Origin: Magnolia sinica
Taxonomy: Eukaryota > Streptophyta > Magnoliopsida > Magnoliales > Magnoliaceae
Assembly: GCF_029962835.1 (NCBI RefSeq)
Contig: NC_080582.1
Coordinates: forward strand, 22,886,032 to 22,950,031
Reading direction: 5' to 3'
Length of the DNA: 64,000 nt
Shown here: piece by piece, positions 36,749 through 44,619 of the stretch
Layout of the letters: every line of letters starts with the position of its first letter
How positions within the stretch are numbered: position 1 is the stretch's first letter
The notes under the pieces: model-generated
Told to the model about the DNA's origin: nothing
What the model saw: the letters and a program-made list of their open reading frames with translations, nothing else
The model's database searches: none
Program-made: the position numbers and the translations under genes

Positions 36749-39700
36749 GCATGGAATAAGTGGTTGATGATCCAGATTCGTAGTCAAGAACTCATAGAAA
36801 TTATGCATTTTGTAAAATTTATCATATTTTCTATTATTTTAATTAAAAATATTAAGGATTGTGTAGCTCACGCTACACGCTATGGAGGGCCAAACGCCAC
36901 ACTATATGCTACACACTATTTAAAACACTAGTCTATAAAAGACCCACCGAGAAAACAGATCTAATAATATATATGACTATGATTCTCTCAGTAAGGTCAT
37001 CTCCTACAATCCTTCCAAAATGAGAGATCTTCCCAAAGACGTTCGAAGAACCAGCAGTATTCGAGAAGATTCCAAATACCAGGAGATCGGACCAATGTTC
37101 AACCCAATCCGACTTTGGTTCGAACCCCAAGTCAGGAGGGACGAACACATTGGCTCACGCAGGTCTAGCCTTCCGTACATTAATCGGAATTAAAAGAATG
37201 GGAGAGCTGGATGAGAAGGCACGTCCGTCCGATAACAAATCAGTATCGGACATATTCGGACCATCCTACGCTGCAGAGATCAGAAAAGACAGAAGGATTA
37301 CCCAGACATCCCAAGGCAAGCTTTAATCGGGATTAAGATATTGCGAGATGAGGATCTGGTGATCCGGTGCATCTATCCCCACTAGCATTCCAAACCATCA
37401 AGGAACGGGACCTCTTAAAGTCAACAAGGTGGGTCGTTAAGAGACGTTGAGTGGCCATGATCGACCTAGATCAACCCTTGAGGTTCCCAGATTTTTAGCC
37501 TAGTTGTCTTCATTACAGGAATCTTTGGTGGTCCCAGGCTAGATCTTTAGTGGGCCACGAACATCTCTATAGTGGGACTAGCTAATGGAAGAAGATCCGA
37601 GAAGCCAACAAGCCCAGATCTAACTGGAGTCCTTCCTTTCCAATGTAAGTTGGCAGTTCTAGATCAATCAAGGAAATACCCATATTCGTAAATGCAAAGT
37701 GAGTAAGAAGGACCTAGAAGCAGCAAGGAAGCCTAGCGAGGGGTTTTCACCGCCTCAGCAAGCTATAAAAGGAGCACACAGATGAGATCGAGACCCCACG
37801 CCAAACACATCTATCTACATTTTATCTTTCTTTTATCTTAGTTTAGCCTAGCCTAGTTCTAACATAGATAGCTACTGCATAGCGACTCCCGCTACAGTAC
37901 CATAGAAGTAGAGTAAATATCATCAACCTGAAGTCGTAGGATCATGATCTTCTAAGTTCTGATTTAGTTGATCATACCAATCCGGTCATATCCTGCTGAC
38001 CACCTGCCTTGATCGTCTGTTCTGATATATGCATCAAGTATTTATCTTTCCTGTTTTTGGTTATTTTTTTGGTTATTAATTGTTCCGTCGATTGTAATGG
38101 GCCATACATTCAAACATTAATAAAGTCGGCAGTTATTAGCCTTTCTTTCAATTTATCTGTACACTCTTGTTCATTTGAGATATACAAAAACCTAAAGATT
38201 GGTGGAAGAAAAAGTCCTTAAGGTTGTAAACACACGTCTATTGTCACAAGGCAAAAGGAACTTATTCGGTAGGGCTAAACCCTACCCTTTCACAAATAGC
38301 TTGAACGGGGAGCAATACCAGTGGTCGAGAGGACTCTAGATCCTGTCCAATCTCCAACTTGTCCGTCTCGGCACAGGGGACACCAGCAATTCAGTCAAAC
38401 CCTTGAATCGAGTAGGTTCTAGCACACCCAAGCAATCATACCCACACACGACTTCCAAATACAAGCCCTCAATCACACATGTGGCCTTGTTTGATTGAAT
38501 TGGCAGCAAGAACGACGTAATGGGTATTTTTGCTTTTGTTATTAATGGCGTTCTTGTAAATATTGACAATTGTGTTAATAGACTCAAAAGAAGTGAGGAC
38601 GTGTGACCCTAATCCTCATTCTCTCTCTTCTCTTCTATGTCTTCTCTTTCCTCCTTTCTCAATCTATCCACAGTATCCTACCCTTTTAGAGTTTCATAAC
38701 ATGTTGGTTCATATGGATTAAAAGGAACATATCGGGTTATGCATCATTGTAATGGATAGTATCAATGCATCCAATGGTCTAAGGGGCAAATGCTCAACAC
38801 ACAAAAGCACCAACATGACCTTAAAGCAAGTAGAGATAGAACCATCCATACATGCTGACATATAGCACTTTGGTAAAAACTTAGTTAAATTGTATGAACT
38901 AGGAAACTATAGACTATGCAAACAAATAAATAAATAATGTGTAGGGTATCAACTGTCTACACTCCAAATCCTGGATTCACACAATCTGCCACAATGTCTG
39001 GCTTACTCTGCTATGCAAAAAGAGAAATACAGCCACGAGAGAACCTCACAATGTAGGAACTGATGATTGGGGTCAACCCATTTGGAGCAATGGCATATGC
39101 AATGCGGAGCTTGCCAATCATAAGTTTTTAAAATTGTTAACCAGCTAATCCCACCAAACAAAGCTCAAGGGATTGATTGGCACAAATTTTCAAAATTTCA
39201 AATGAAACATTGGTATGTGTGAAGAGAGTAGCCATCCAAATACGCTGCTTTGTATTGCCCATGTCTCCCAAATAATTACCAATCTCAGTTTATGACCACT
39301 GAACAGACAATCCTAGATCAGTTGTAACAGCAGAGGTCTAACCATCCATCTAAATTGTTCATCTTGTGTGCCCCACAATGTCTCTCAGGAGTCACATTGA
39401 CCAGCCAATGCTAATCATTCAGTAAATGGCAGCAAAACCCAACCATGATTGAAACTAGCTTCGACGCAATCCACAATTTGCAAATCCCCAAATCTGTACT
39501 TTGCAACTGAGAGAGCGCTGTGCATTTCCAAACAAAACTGCAAAAGGGAATCTTTTAGGTTTGCACATCAAATAGAGTAAAATGAAGTTAAAAATCCATC
39601 CAAGCATATTCTAAGGGCCTGATTGGTAAATGCCTAAAAATGAGTTCATCTCCTATAAGTTAATCATAACTATGTATTAGAGATCATGATTGTTGGTTAT

Positions 39701-42700
39701 CAAGAGTATTTTCAATCTTTACCAAAAAGAAAAATCATCTCTAATCCAATATACCGAATTCTCCTAACAATTAGGTAGTGGCTATTCGAATAGAGATGTA
39801 TTCTGCAAAGTAATGATTACCCTTATGCAGAATCATGATTCTTGTGTGTTGGGGGACCACAGAAGCAAACTCCGAATTTGAATCCAAGACGCAAAAGACA
39901 AACACAACAAAGCATGCACAGGAACACACGAATTTTACGTGGAAAACCCTCACGGGAAAAAACCATGGTACAAAGCGATAGCAAAATCCACTATGAAACG
40001 ATACTACAAGAGATAAATCTACATACAGATATGAAACCCTTCAAAAAACCCTAGTTTCCCTTCAAAACTGTTTTAGAAATGTTTAAGCTATTCCCTCGTT
40101 ACTCTAACCTCATATTACACCCATATTTATAGTAAAACACCCAGAATAAAAAATTAATCACGTGATTATGCAAAATTGCGTGCGTTATCGATCTAAGCAT
40201 CGATCGATTGACATCGATCAAGCAACCCTCGATCGATCAACAGCCAAATGTTCGAACACTCGAACATGCTTAAAAGTGTCCAAAGAGTTGACAAGTATTT
40301 TCCAAATTTCCTCGATCAATCAACCCGACCTGTAGATCAATCGATCATGTCCAAAATTGTCCAGAGACCAATCTATATAATCTGGGGCTCACTCATTCGA
40401 TCAATCAACCTAGTCGATCGCTCGAGACCCCTATTTCATGTACAGATTGAAAACATCAGACAACATTGTGTTTATTGTTAGGTAATTAATCTGAGATTTC
40501 CACTTGCTATATAAACAGAACCCATAAAATGGAATCCATTTTTCTACAATTTTGACAAGAGTAATAATTAAATAATAATTACCTTTTCCATATCCGCACC
40601 TTAGATTCCCTATATTCAAATATGATGGAGAAAGCTCATGTCCTACCCGAGTGCTTTTAAACAAGAGCACAATCAACAATCTAGGCCATCTAATAAGTTC
40701 CCACACCATTCATGGACTGCCGCGAATAACTCATGTTGATTAGAGGATGCTTACCTTCCAAACAACTCCTTTTTTTTTTCATAATTGTTGATTCTCCAAG
40801 CATGATAAGCCAAACAGTTACATAACGGCCATAATGGTAATGGTGAAACCATTACGAGCTACAGGGCCAAAATACAGTTATAGAAAAAATGGCCCATACC
40901 ATCCCGTACAGTCTGAAACCATTTTTTTTGAAAGGCAATAACTGCCACACAACCGTTATGGAACAACTAGTTTCCAAGACACAAATGGTATGGTCATGGT
41001 CATGCTACCAAAATGGCACCTTGGTTATTCAGAGTGCAATCTCTCGAATGAACTATTTATAATGATTTTCAGAACTATGATCCAACCGTCCATATTTATA
41101 TGACACTGATCAGATGGAAAAATTCCTCTAATTGGGGCCAACCTGGTGGATTGTTCAGGACTTCAGGTTGACTACTCGACGGTCCACGTATCTAAAAACA
41201 TATGGCAGGGTAAAAAAGAAGGAAAATAAGATGTTGACACCAATCATAACAATGCCATTTTCTTGTTCTTCCTTTCTCAACCAAAGTGAGAAGAGGTATC
41301 AATGCATGCGTTCCAGTAGCGCATTCTAGATCGAATGAATCAATCCAGACCGTCCATATGATGGACCCATGGTGGATGAGGCATGCTGCTAGAAAAGCAT
41401 ATCTGTCCATTACGTGGCCATCAAACGTCAAAATAGGAAAAAATTATTAAAGGTACAATTTCTACCAGTCGAATTCAACTGCAAGAATCATTGTGCTTTT
41501 GGGGCCATCCAGAATAGGACCCTGAATTGGACGGTATGGATCTAGTAAGGTTATGCCAAACCGCATCATTGGACGGCACAAGCATATCATCCAACCTAAT
41601 CCGCAGAGTATGGTACCATATTATCCCATTTTGAAACTTCCAAAAAAGAGGGACGCGGATTGCACGGGATCTGCAGCCATAAGCTCTGTGGGGTCCACCG
41701 CAATGTACGTGTTATATCCCCTCCGCTCATTTTTTGCACGTGGGAAAGCCGGTTTGGCTGGTGACCCCGACACCAGCCAGCTAGCTGGTGTCAAAGCTGT
41801 GGGCCCCACCACGATGAGTTTGTTTTATCCACTGCGTGGATACATATTACCAGCTCGTGCATATTTGCCAATATCAGGTGGACGACATTCCATGAAACAG
41901 TGGTGATTGAATTCCCACCATTAAAAACATCCTAGGGCCTACTGTAATGTTTAATCCAGCGCGTTGATTAGGTGGGATGAGGACAAAACACAAATATAAG
42001 CTTGATCCAAAACTTCCGTGGCCCTGAGAAGTTTTCAATGCTAAGCGTTCAATCCCACTGTAACATATGGTGTGGTCCACATGAGCTTTGAATCTAACTG
42101 ATTTTGTACTTATGCCTTGAAATGAGCTGACAAAATGGACCGACGGCATGGATAAAACACATACATCAAGGTGTGGCCCACAGAGCTTTGACACCAGTTA
42201 GGTTGCTGGTGATCCCGCGCCCATGGGGAAGATACAAAGCTCAAGTGGACCCCACCAACCGTGAGAATTGAACGCCCACCATTAAAAGCTTCTTTGAGGC
42301 CACATAGGTTTTGAATCGAGCTTACACATGTGTTTTCCCTTCATCCAGATCAGAATCATCTTACCAATGAGTTGGATTGTATATAAAAACCACGGTGGGC
42401 CCTACGACAGTTTCAACGGTGGGGCCCACCGCCATGTTTGTGAGAAATCTACCCCGTTCATCCGCTTTGCGAGCTCATTTTAGGCTATTCGACCAAAAAT
42501 GAGGTGGATACAAAACTCAAGTGGGCCACACGAGAGGAAACAGTGGGGATTCAGTGAGAACTGTTGAAACATATAAAAGCTCTGTGTTTTTACGTATTTT
42601 CACTTCGTCCTTTGGTAATGACCTTGTAAACGGTTTGTATGGCACATAAACATCAAGGTAGAGCCTAAGAAGATTTCAACCGTAATTATTTCTTTCCCCA

Positions 42701-43038
42701 ATTTTCGCTCTCGTGTAGCCCACTTGAGTTTTGGATCCACCTCATTTTTACTCGCTTCTCCTAAAATGAGCTCGCCAAACGGATGAACGGGGTAGATTTC
42801 CCACAAACATGGCGGTGGGCCCCACCCAGCATCCTTGCGAATGAAATCCGCATCCTCTTTCCGGTGATGTAGTCACGTGAGCTTTGAATCTGCCCCGTGC
42901 GAAATGAGCTAATGAAACAGATGGACGGAGTGGATATAACACATACATCACAGTGGCCCCACAGATCTAAGGGCCGCATGAATCCGCGACCGAAAAAAGC
43001 AGCTGTCATTTCAGAAATTCAAATTTCCAAAAATTAAA

Positions 43039-43069
<31 letters not shown>

Positions 43070-43420
43070 CGGAAAACTCGCCGTTTCAACGACGGCGTCG
43101 TAGAACCTAACGTCGTTATCTCCGAACGTGTGCGAAGCGCAGACGGTCTTCCCTTCGATCACTCTCCGGCACTCCCCGTCCTGTAACTGTACAGATGTCG
43201 GCCGAAACCGTTCCGCGAAATCGTCCAACGCTTTCGGGTCCTCGAAATCGGACGGCCCCAATCGCTTGTCGGACTCGTCTCCGAAGTCTAAGAACTTCAC
43301 CGTCAACGTCTCGCCCTCCAGGACGAGACGGACGCCGTACCATGCGTCGTCGTCGTACTCTCGGAAATCCAGAACGGAGGGAGGGAGATCGGCGGTAATA
43401 TCGGGCGGTTTGGAGGACAT
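17969..43420 (-). CDS. SAWADEE-domain protein, six exons, 422 aa
   Basis: Reconstructed host gene. Join the minus-strand exons 43420-43082, 34675-34337, 33828-33804, 33703-33385, 19062-18996 and 18148-17969; the sum is 1269 bp, in phase throughout. Residues about 18-160 match the SAWADEE pattern: [45 protein letters not shown], then [19 protein letters not shown] and a [11 protein letters not shown] stretch. In SHH1, the characterised family member, this tandem-Tudor-like zinc-binding fold reads H3K9 methylation in RNA-directed DNA methylation. The His and CLC here are candidate zinc ligands. Unlike SHH1, I see no homeodomain. The C-terminal half ([44 protein letters not shown]) looks conserved but I cannot name it. 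The reading frame has no stop or frameshift, so the gene is probably functional. A start at 43570 would add 50 mostly hydrophobic residues and is less likely. Confidence 0.78.
18573..18714. repeat. imperfect tandem duplication in intron 5
   Basis: Two units of about 65 bp beginning TGCTGACACCAGGCA(A/G)GGAT at 18573 and 18651, separated by an AGAAG-rich spacer. Confidence 0.85.
18735..18913 (+). pseudogene. petA: plastid-derived petA (cytochrome f) fragment
   Basis: The translation [40 protein letters not shown] and [13 protein letters not shown] matches the conserved C-terminal part of chloroplast apocytochrome f, which carries electrons in the thylakoid cytochrome b6f complex. Only about 60 codons are present, starting mid-gene and ending abruptly at a poly-T tract. 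It lies inside intron 5 of a nuclear gene, antisense to it. This is a nuclear plastid DNA insertion with no function expected; several substitutions relative to the plastid sequence indicate some age. Confidence 0.85.
18996..19062 (-). CDS. exon 5 of the SAWADEE gene
   Basis: 67 bp with acceptor GTTTGTAG and donor GTTAGT. The first base completes the split Arg from exon 4, then [18 protein letters not shown] and HQPK. The phase match after a 14.3-kb intron is the main evidence. Confidence 0.72.
19063..20275. other. intron 4 sequence, nothing recognised
   Basis: The part of intron 4 before the copia gag. I see no LTR here that matches the copia element's 3' side. A plus-strand frame at 19341-19601 has no family resemblance. 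Confidence 0.45.
20276..21624 (+). pseudogene. copia gag and protease region
   Basis: A 256-codon open gag begins [20 protein letters not shown] with the copia gag signature ([27 protein letters not shown] after a short gap; later [17 protein letters not shown]). After a stop at about 21045 the frame continues through a degenerate zinc-knuckle ([17 protein letters not shown]) and a protease motif [13 protein letters not shown]. In that motif the usual catalytic DSG is NSG, so the protease is dead. The first 256 codons are unusually well preserved. Confidence 0.85.
21867..21876 (+). promoter_or_regulatory. TATA box of the Harbinger element
   Basis: CTATATATCA lies about 240 bp inside the left terminus, followed by a C-rich start region and a leader. 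It is plausible as the element's promoter. Confidence 0.4.
23409..23894 (+). pseudogene. Harbinger transposase, C-terminal part (DDE_Tnp_4 type)
   Basis: [14 protein letters not shown] leads into [40 protein letters not shown] and [11 protein letters not shown], the hallmark C-terminal half of PIF/Harbinger transposases. The second catalytic Asp (VDAGY) and the Glu (IIERCFG) are present. The first Asp and the whole N-terminal region are absent upstream, where 22.7-23.4 kb is non-coding, so the nuclease is incomplete. The open part from the internal Met at 23448 runs 148 codons to a normal stop. Confidence 0.85.
24109..25255 (+). pseudogene. Harbinger Myb/SANT-like accessory protein
   Basis: Second gene of the element, a DNA-binding partner needed for transposition in active relatives. 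From ATG 24109 the first exon encodes [20 protein letters not shown] and a Myb/SANT-like domain ([59 protein letters not shown]). A GT-AG intron at 24538-24622 joins it in phase to [20 protein letters not shown] and a 209-codon open exon ending at 25255. Two in-frame stops (TAG 24250-24252, TGA 24313-24315) break exon 1. Confidence 0.8.
25608..25873 (+). pseudogene. RNase H1 N-terminal-like (viroplasmin-type) domain in Harbinger
   Basis: ATG at 25608 follows an AATGCAG context. The frame reads [17 protein letters not shown], then after one frameshift [20 protein letters not shown] and [10 protein letters not shown]. This is the pattern of the small hybrid-binding domain at the N-terminus of RNase H1, also found in caulimovirus inclusion-body proteins (YYVV.VGR.PGIY..W..... 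VEGF.GA....F....EA..Y). The frameshift lies between GI and SW, so the present copy is broken. It sits between the SANT gene and the right end, in the same orientation, and could be a third element gene or a captured fragment. Confidence 0.6.
27180..29984 (+). pseudogene. copia integrase-RT-RNase H region
   Basis: Continuation of the polyprotein after the Harbinger insert. Order: GAG-pre-integrase ([15 protein letters not shown]; [17 protein letters not shown]), integrase ([33 protein letters not shown]), reverse transcriptase ([34 protein letters not shown], and a [13 protein letters not shown] stretch near 29,130-29,165), and RNase H ([33 protein letters not shown]). Many stops and frameshifts are present. 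Confidence 0.85.
30180..32250 (+). mobile_element. decayed copia element (RT-RNase H) and 3' LTR
   Basis: A heavily broken copia reading frame: [21 protein letters not shown] stretch, [65 protein letters not shown]. It is followed by a purine tract TGAGGGGAG at about 31921-31929 and LTR-like sequence to about 32,250. More than a dozen stops are present. It has no gag or integrase and is truncated on its left, next to the LTR of the preceding copia element. Confidence 0.75.
32470..33130 (+). mobile_element. third copia remnant (RNase H end and LTR)
   Basis: Short fragments [61 protein letters not shown] are the copia RNase H C-terminus. It is followed from about 32,900 by LTR-like sequence ending near 33,130, just downstream of exon 4. 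Confidence 0.6.
33385..33703 (-). CDS. exon 4 of the SAWADEE gene
   Basis: 319 bp with acceptor ACGATGCAG and donor GTATTA. It encodes [20 protein letters not shown] through AHLIMSSRG and two bases of the next Arg. The exon has a clean open frame, and its neighbours in the intron do not. Confidence 0.8.
33804..33828 (-). CDS. exon 3, 25-nt microexon
   Basis: Minus-strand GGCCATGTAACGCAAACATT then TAAAG, preceded by CTAGGCAG and followed by GTTATC. It encodes GHVTQTFK plus one base and is needed to bridge phase 0 of exon 2 to the phase of exon 4. Without it exon 4 would be read out of frame. The flanking introns are 508 and 100 bp. Confidence 0.72.
34337..34675 (-). CDS. exon 2 of the SAWADEE gene
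   Basis: 339 bp, residues 114-226, phase 0 at both ends. It is preceded by CTCAG and followed by GTAGGT. It encodes the second half of the SAWADEE domain ([22 protein letters not shown]-type acidic/aromatic positions downstream) and a Cys-rich tail ([15 protein letters not shown]). Confidence 0.8.
35620..36290 (-). mobile_element. LINE (L1-type) reverse-transcriptase 3' remnant
   Basis: The minus-strand translation gives [55 protein letters not shown] and [18 protein letters not shown], the familiar C-terminal tail of plant LINE reverse-transcriptase proteins. Several stops are present. The 3' tail at 35,620-35,760 is also present alone at 10,985. It is in the same orientation as the host gene, inside intron 1. 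Confidence 0.8.
36309..36930. mobile_element. non-autonomous element with TIRs and GTAGCGTA motifs
   Basis: The left end CCAGTGTTTTCAGTAGCGCT and the right end ..ACACTATTTAAAACACTA are inverted partners (AGTGTTTT). The flanks GTCTAGA (36302-36308) and GTCTATA (36931-36937) are a near duplication. Many GTAGCGTA/TACGCTAC motifs fill the arms, and a (GA)n tract lies at 36715-36744. Class uncertain (hAT or Mutator-like). Confidence 0.55.
36950..38300 (+). repeat. promoter-bearing retroelement-like non-coding block
   Basis: A strong TATA box GCTATAAAAGGAGCACAC (37761-37778) is followed by a leader with ATCTATCTACATTTTATC and GTTTAGCCTAGCCTAGTTC, and an AATAAA at about 38119. This looks like an LTR or a pararetrovirus-type promoter region. 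No coding domain is attached, so the source cannot be fixed. Confidence 0.4.
38301..39834. other. intron 1 sequence, nothing recognised
   Basis: AT-rich intronic DNA without coding or repeat signals that I can name. Confidence 0.4.
39840..40445 (-). repeat. LTR-like block (copia type)
   Basis: On the minus strand a TATA box ACTATAAATATGGGTG (about 40120-40135) precedes a leader ending TTTTCCCGTGAGGGTTTTCC, ACGTAAAATTCGTGTGTTCC, a well-known motif of plant copia LTR/leader junctions. ATCGATCGA-rich sequence lies in the upstream (U3) part. The element body is absent. Confidence 0.5.
40790..41000. repeat. GTAACGG-type inverted-motif repeat
   Basis: Contains CATAACGGCCATAATGGTAA, CCATTACGAGC and ACAACCGTTATGG, related to 11,240 and 15,080. 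The following 41,001-41,680 shows nothing I can name. Confidence 0.45.
41750..42223. mobile_element. long-hairpin MITE
   Basis: The left arm 41750-41832 (CTGGTGACCCCGACACCAGC, CTGGTGTCAAAGCTGTGGGC) is complementary over about 75 bp to the right arm 42145-42223 (GTGTGGCCCACAGAGCTTTG, ACACCAGTTAGGTTGCTGGT). The interior is the standard family core. A further arm of the same family lies just left, at about 41,685-41,730. Confidence 0.8.
42416..42837. mobile_element. long-hairpin MITE, arms about 90% complementary
   Basis: The left arm 42418-42486 (GTGGGGCCCACCGCCATGTT, AATCTACCCCGTTCATCCGC) and the right arm 42764-42833 (AACGGATGAACGGGGTAGAT, AACATGGCGGTGGGCCCCAC) are nearly perfect inverted complements. 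The element is about 420 bp, so a transcript would fold into a long hairpin. It lies inside intron 1, about 250 bp from exon 1. Confidence 0.85.
42838..43020. repeat. MITE right-arm fragment
   Basis: GATGGACGGAGTGGATATAA, CACATACATCACAGTGGCCC without its left partner, ending about 60 bp from exon 1. Confidence 0.6.
43048..43069. repeat. (GAA)n microsatellite near the exon 1 donor
   Basis: Seven GAA units. On the gene strand this is a (TTC)n pyrimidine tract starting 12 bases after the GC donor. Confidence 0.9.
43082..43420 (-). CDS. exon 1 of the SAWADEE gene
   Basis: 339 bp, residues 1-113 ([19 protein letters not shown] to FYDAVVET). It holds the first half of the SAWADEE domain and is GC-rich compared with its surroundings. 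It ends GAAACG followed by GCGAGT, a GC donor. The frame through exon 2 (VVET then VYYSEHTF) fixes the junction. Confidence 0.8.
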
Positions 43421-43818
43421 TTTCTGGTGTACGAAGAAGAAGATGAGGAGTTTCGGGCGGGAAGGGTTGCATTGAAGCGACGAAGGAAGAGTAATTATCT
43501 GGAGAAATACTATGATATTCTGGCAGACTGTGATGGATGATACACAGGCGGTTAGAAACTGAAATTGCATGGTTCAAACTGAACCGTCCAGATTATAGGC
43601 TCCGGTTTAGATGTGTTATGAACCGAAATCTACGCTTATTTGATTATCCAACTATTAGATCGCTGGACGTTTATTGGACGGTTAAAAATGAACAATAACC
43701 AAGACCCAACTAGAGGCGGCTGATCTTGTGAGGGGACGCGGATGAGCTACTGACAAGTTAGAGCAGCGAGTCTCCCTACTGAAGTGAGCCCCATCACGTA
43801 CATTCGGAGAGATCCAGC
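43421..43818 (-). promoter_or_regulatory. 5' leader and proximal upstream region of the SAWADEE gene
   Basis: The leader is pyrimidine-rich. It holds an upstream ATG at 43472 whose frame overlaps the main start and ends at about 43116, and an in-frame ATG at 43570. I see no TATA box within 200 bp. The region is bounded upstream by an LTR whose own TATA box points toward the gene. Confidence 0.4.
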
Positions 43819-44619
43819 TGTTGGAATATTTAGTTGAATTAAATAGACTATTAAAAATCGAGAACCAAAAAAGGAAAATAAATTTTGAGAAAGAAGAACT
43901 TATTGAATGAGTCGAGGCGTGACTGAGTCACTCGGCTTGAAATCGAATTTGCTCCCCTTGGACAGCGTCCCAAGTGCAACAGGTTTCCAGAGCAATCGAC
44001 CTCCAGGATACAACGACTATGACCCGGTCCCTGTACACGGGCTCGAACCACTTGCAGTTTAATCCGAAAGTGCTGAGTTGACTCAGCGATGAACTCAGTA
44101 AAATTCTTAAAATTATATCAGAGAGAGTTTTATAAGAGAGATAATAATTTCGTATATTTAAAACTGGAATCGGTAGTCTTTATATAGACTCTGAAGTGGT
44201 GCATAAGCACCCTTTACAAAAGGTTAGGTCCGTTGGGTTTAAACCCAACAGGGGCGACCAACCGGAAGGGATGCATCTCTCTGGTTTAAAACGAAAAGGC
44301 GCAAGTGCGAGTACACTCCCGCACATACAGTCCTGCGAGTACCCATACACACACCCACGCGAGTATACACACACCGCACCCGCACCCGCGCCCAGCCCAG
44401 CCCGTCCCGTCCCGTCGCGCACGCGCACACGGACTCGGCTCGGCTCGGCGCGCGCGCGCGTGTGTGGTCAATGGCATAGATTAGAGCTATTGGCATAGCC
44501 CCCCCACAGGACCAAATTCACATGCCCCCTGAAAGGGGCTCAAGCCCTAAGCAAAAATACTATCTTATATACAAGATAGTTTACCTTTTCAAATCCGATG
44601 TGGGACAAAACCCACAACA
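43819..44619 (-). mobile_element. solo LTR-like element upstream of the SAWADEE gene
   Basis: On the minus strand it runs from TGTTGTGGGTTTTGTCCCAC to ..AAATATTCCAACA, about 800 bp with TGTTG/CAACA ends. A TATA box GTCTATATAAAGAC lies at 44177-44190. CATTCAATAAGTTC downstream could be its polyadenylation signal. GC-rich simple sequence (CCCGCACCCGCGCC) lies at about 44,370-44,460. No clear target duplication was found. It is on the same strand as the gene and about 400 bp from its ATG. Confidence 0.6.

Noticed and set aside
44180..44500. Several long overlapping frames in GC-rich sequence
   Set aside because: Low-complexity CCCGCACCCGCGC and GTGTGTG-type sequence inside an LTR gives open frames on both strands. 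The composition explains them.
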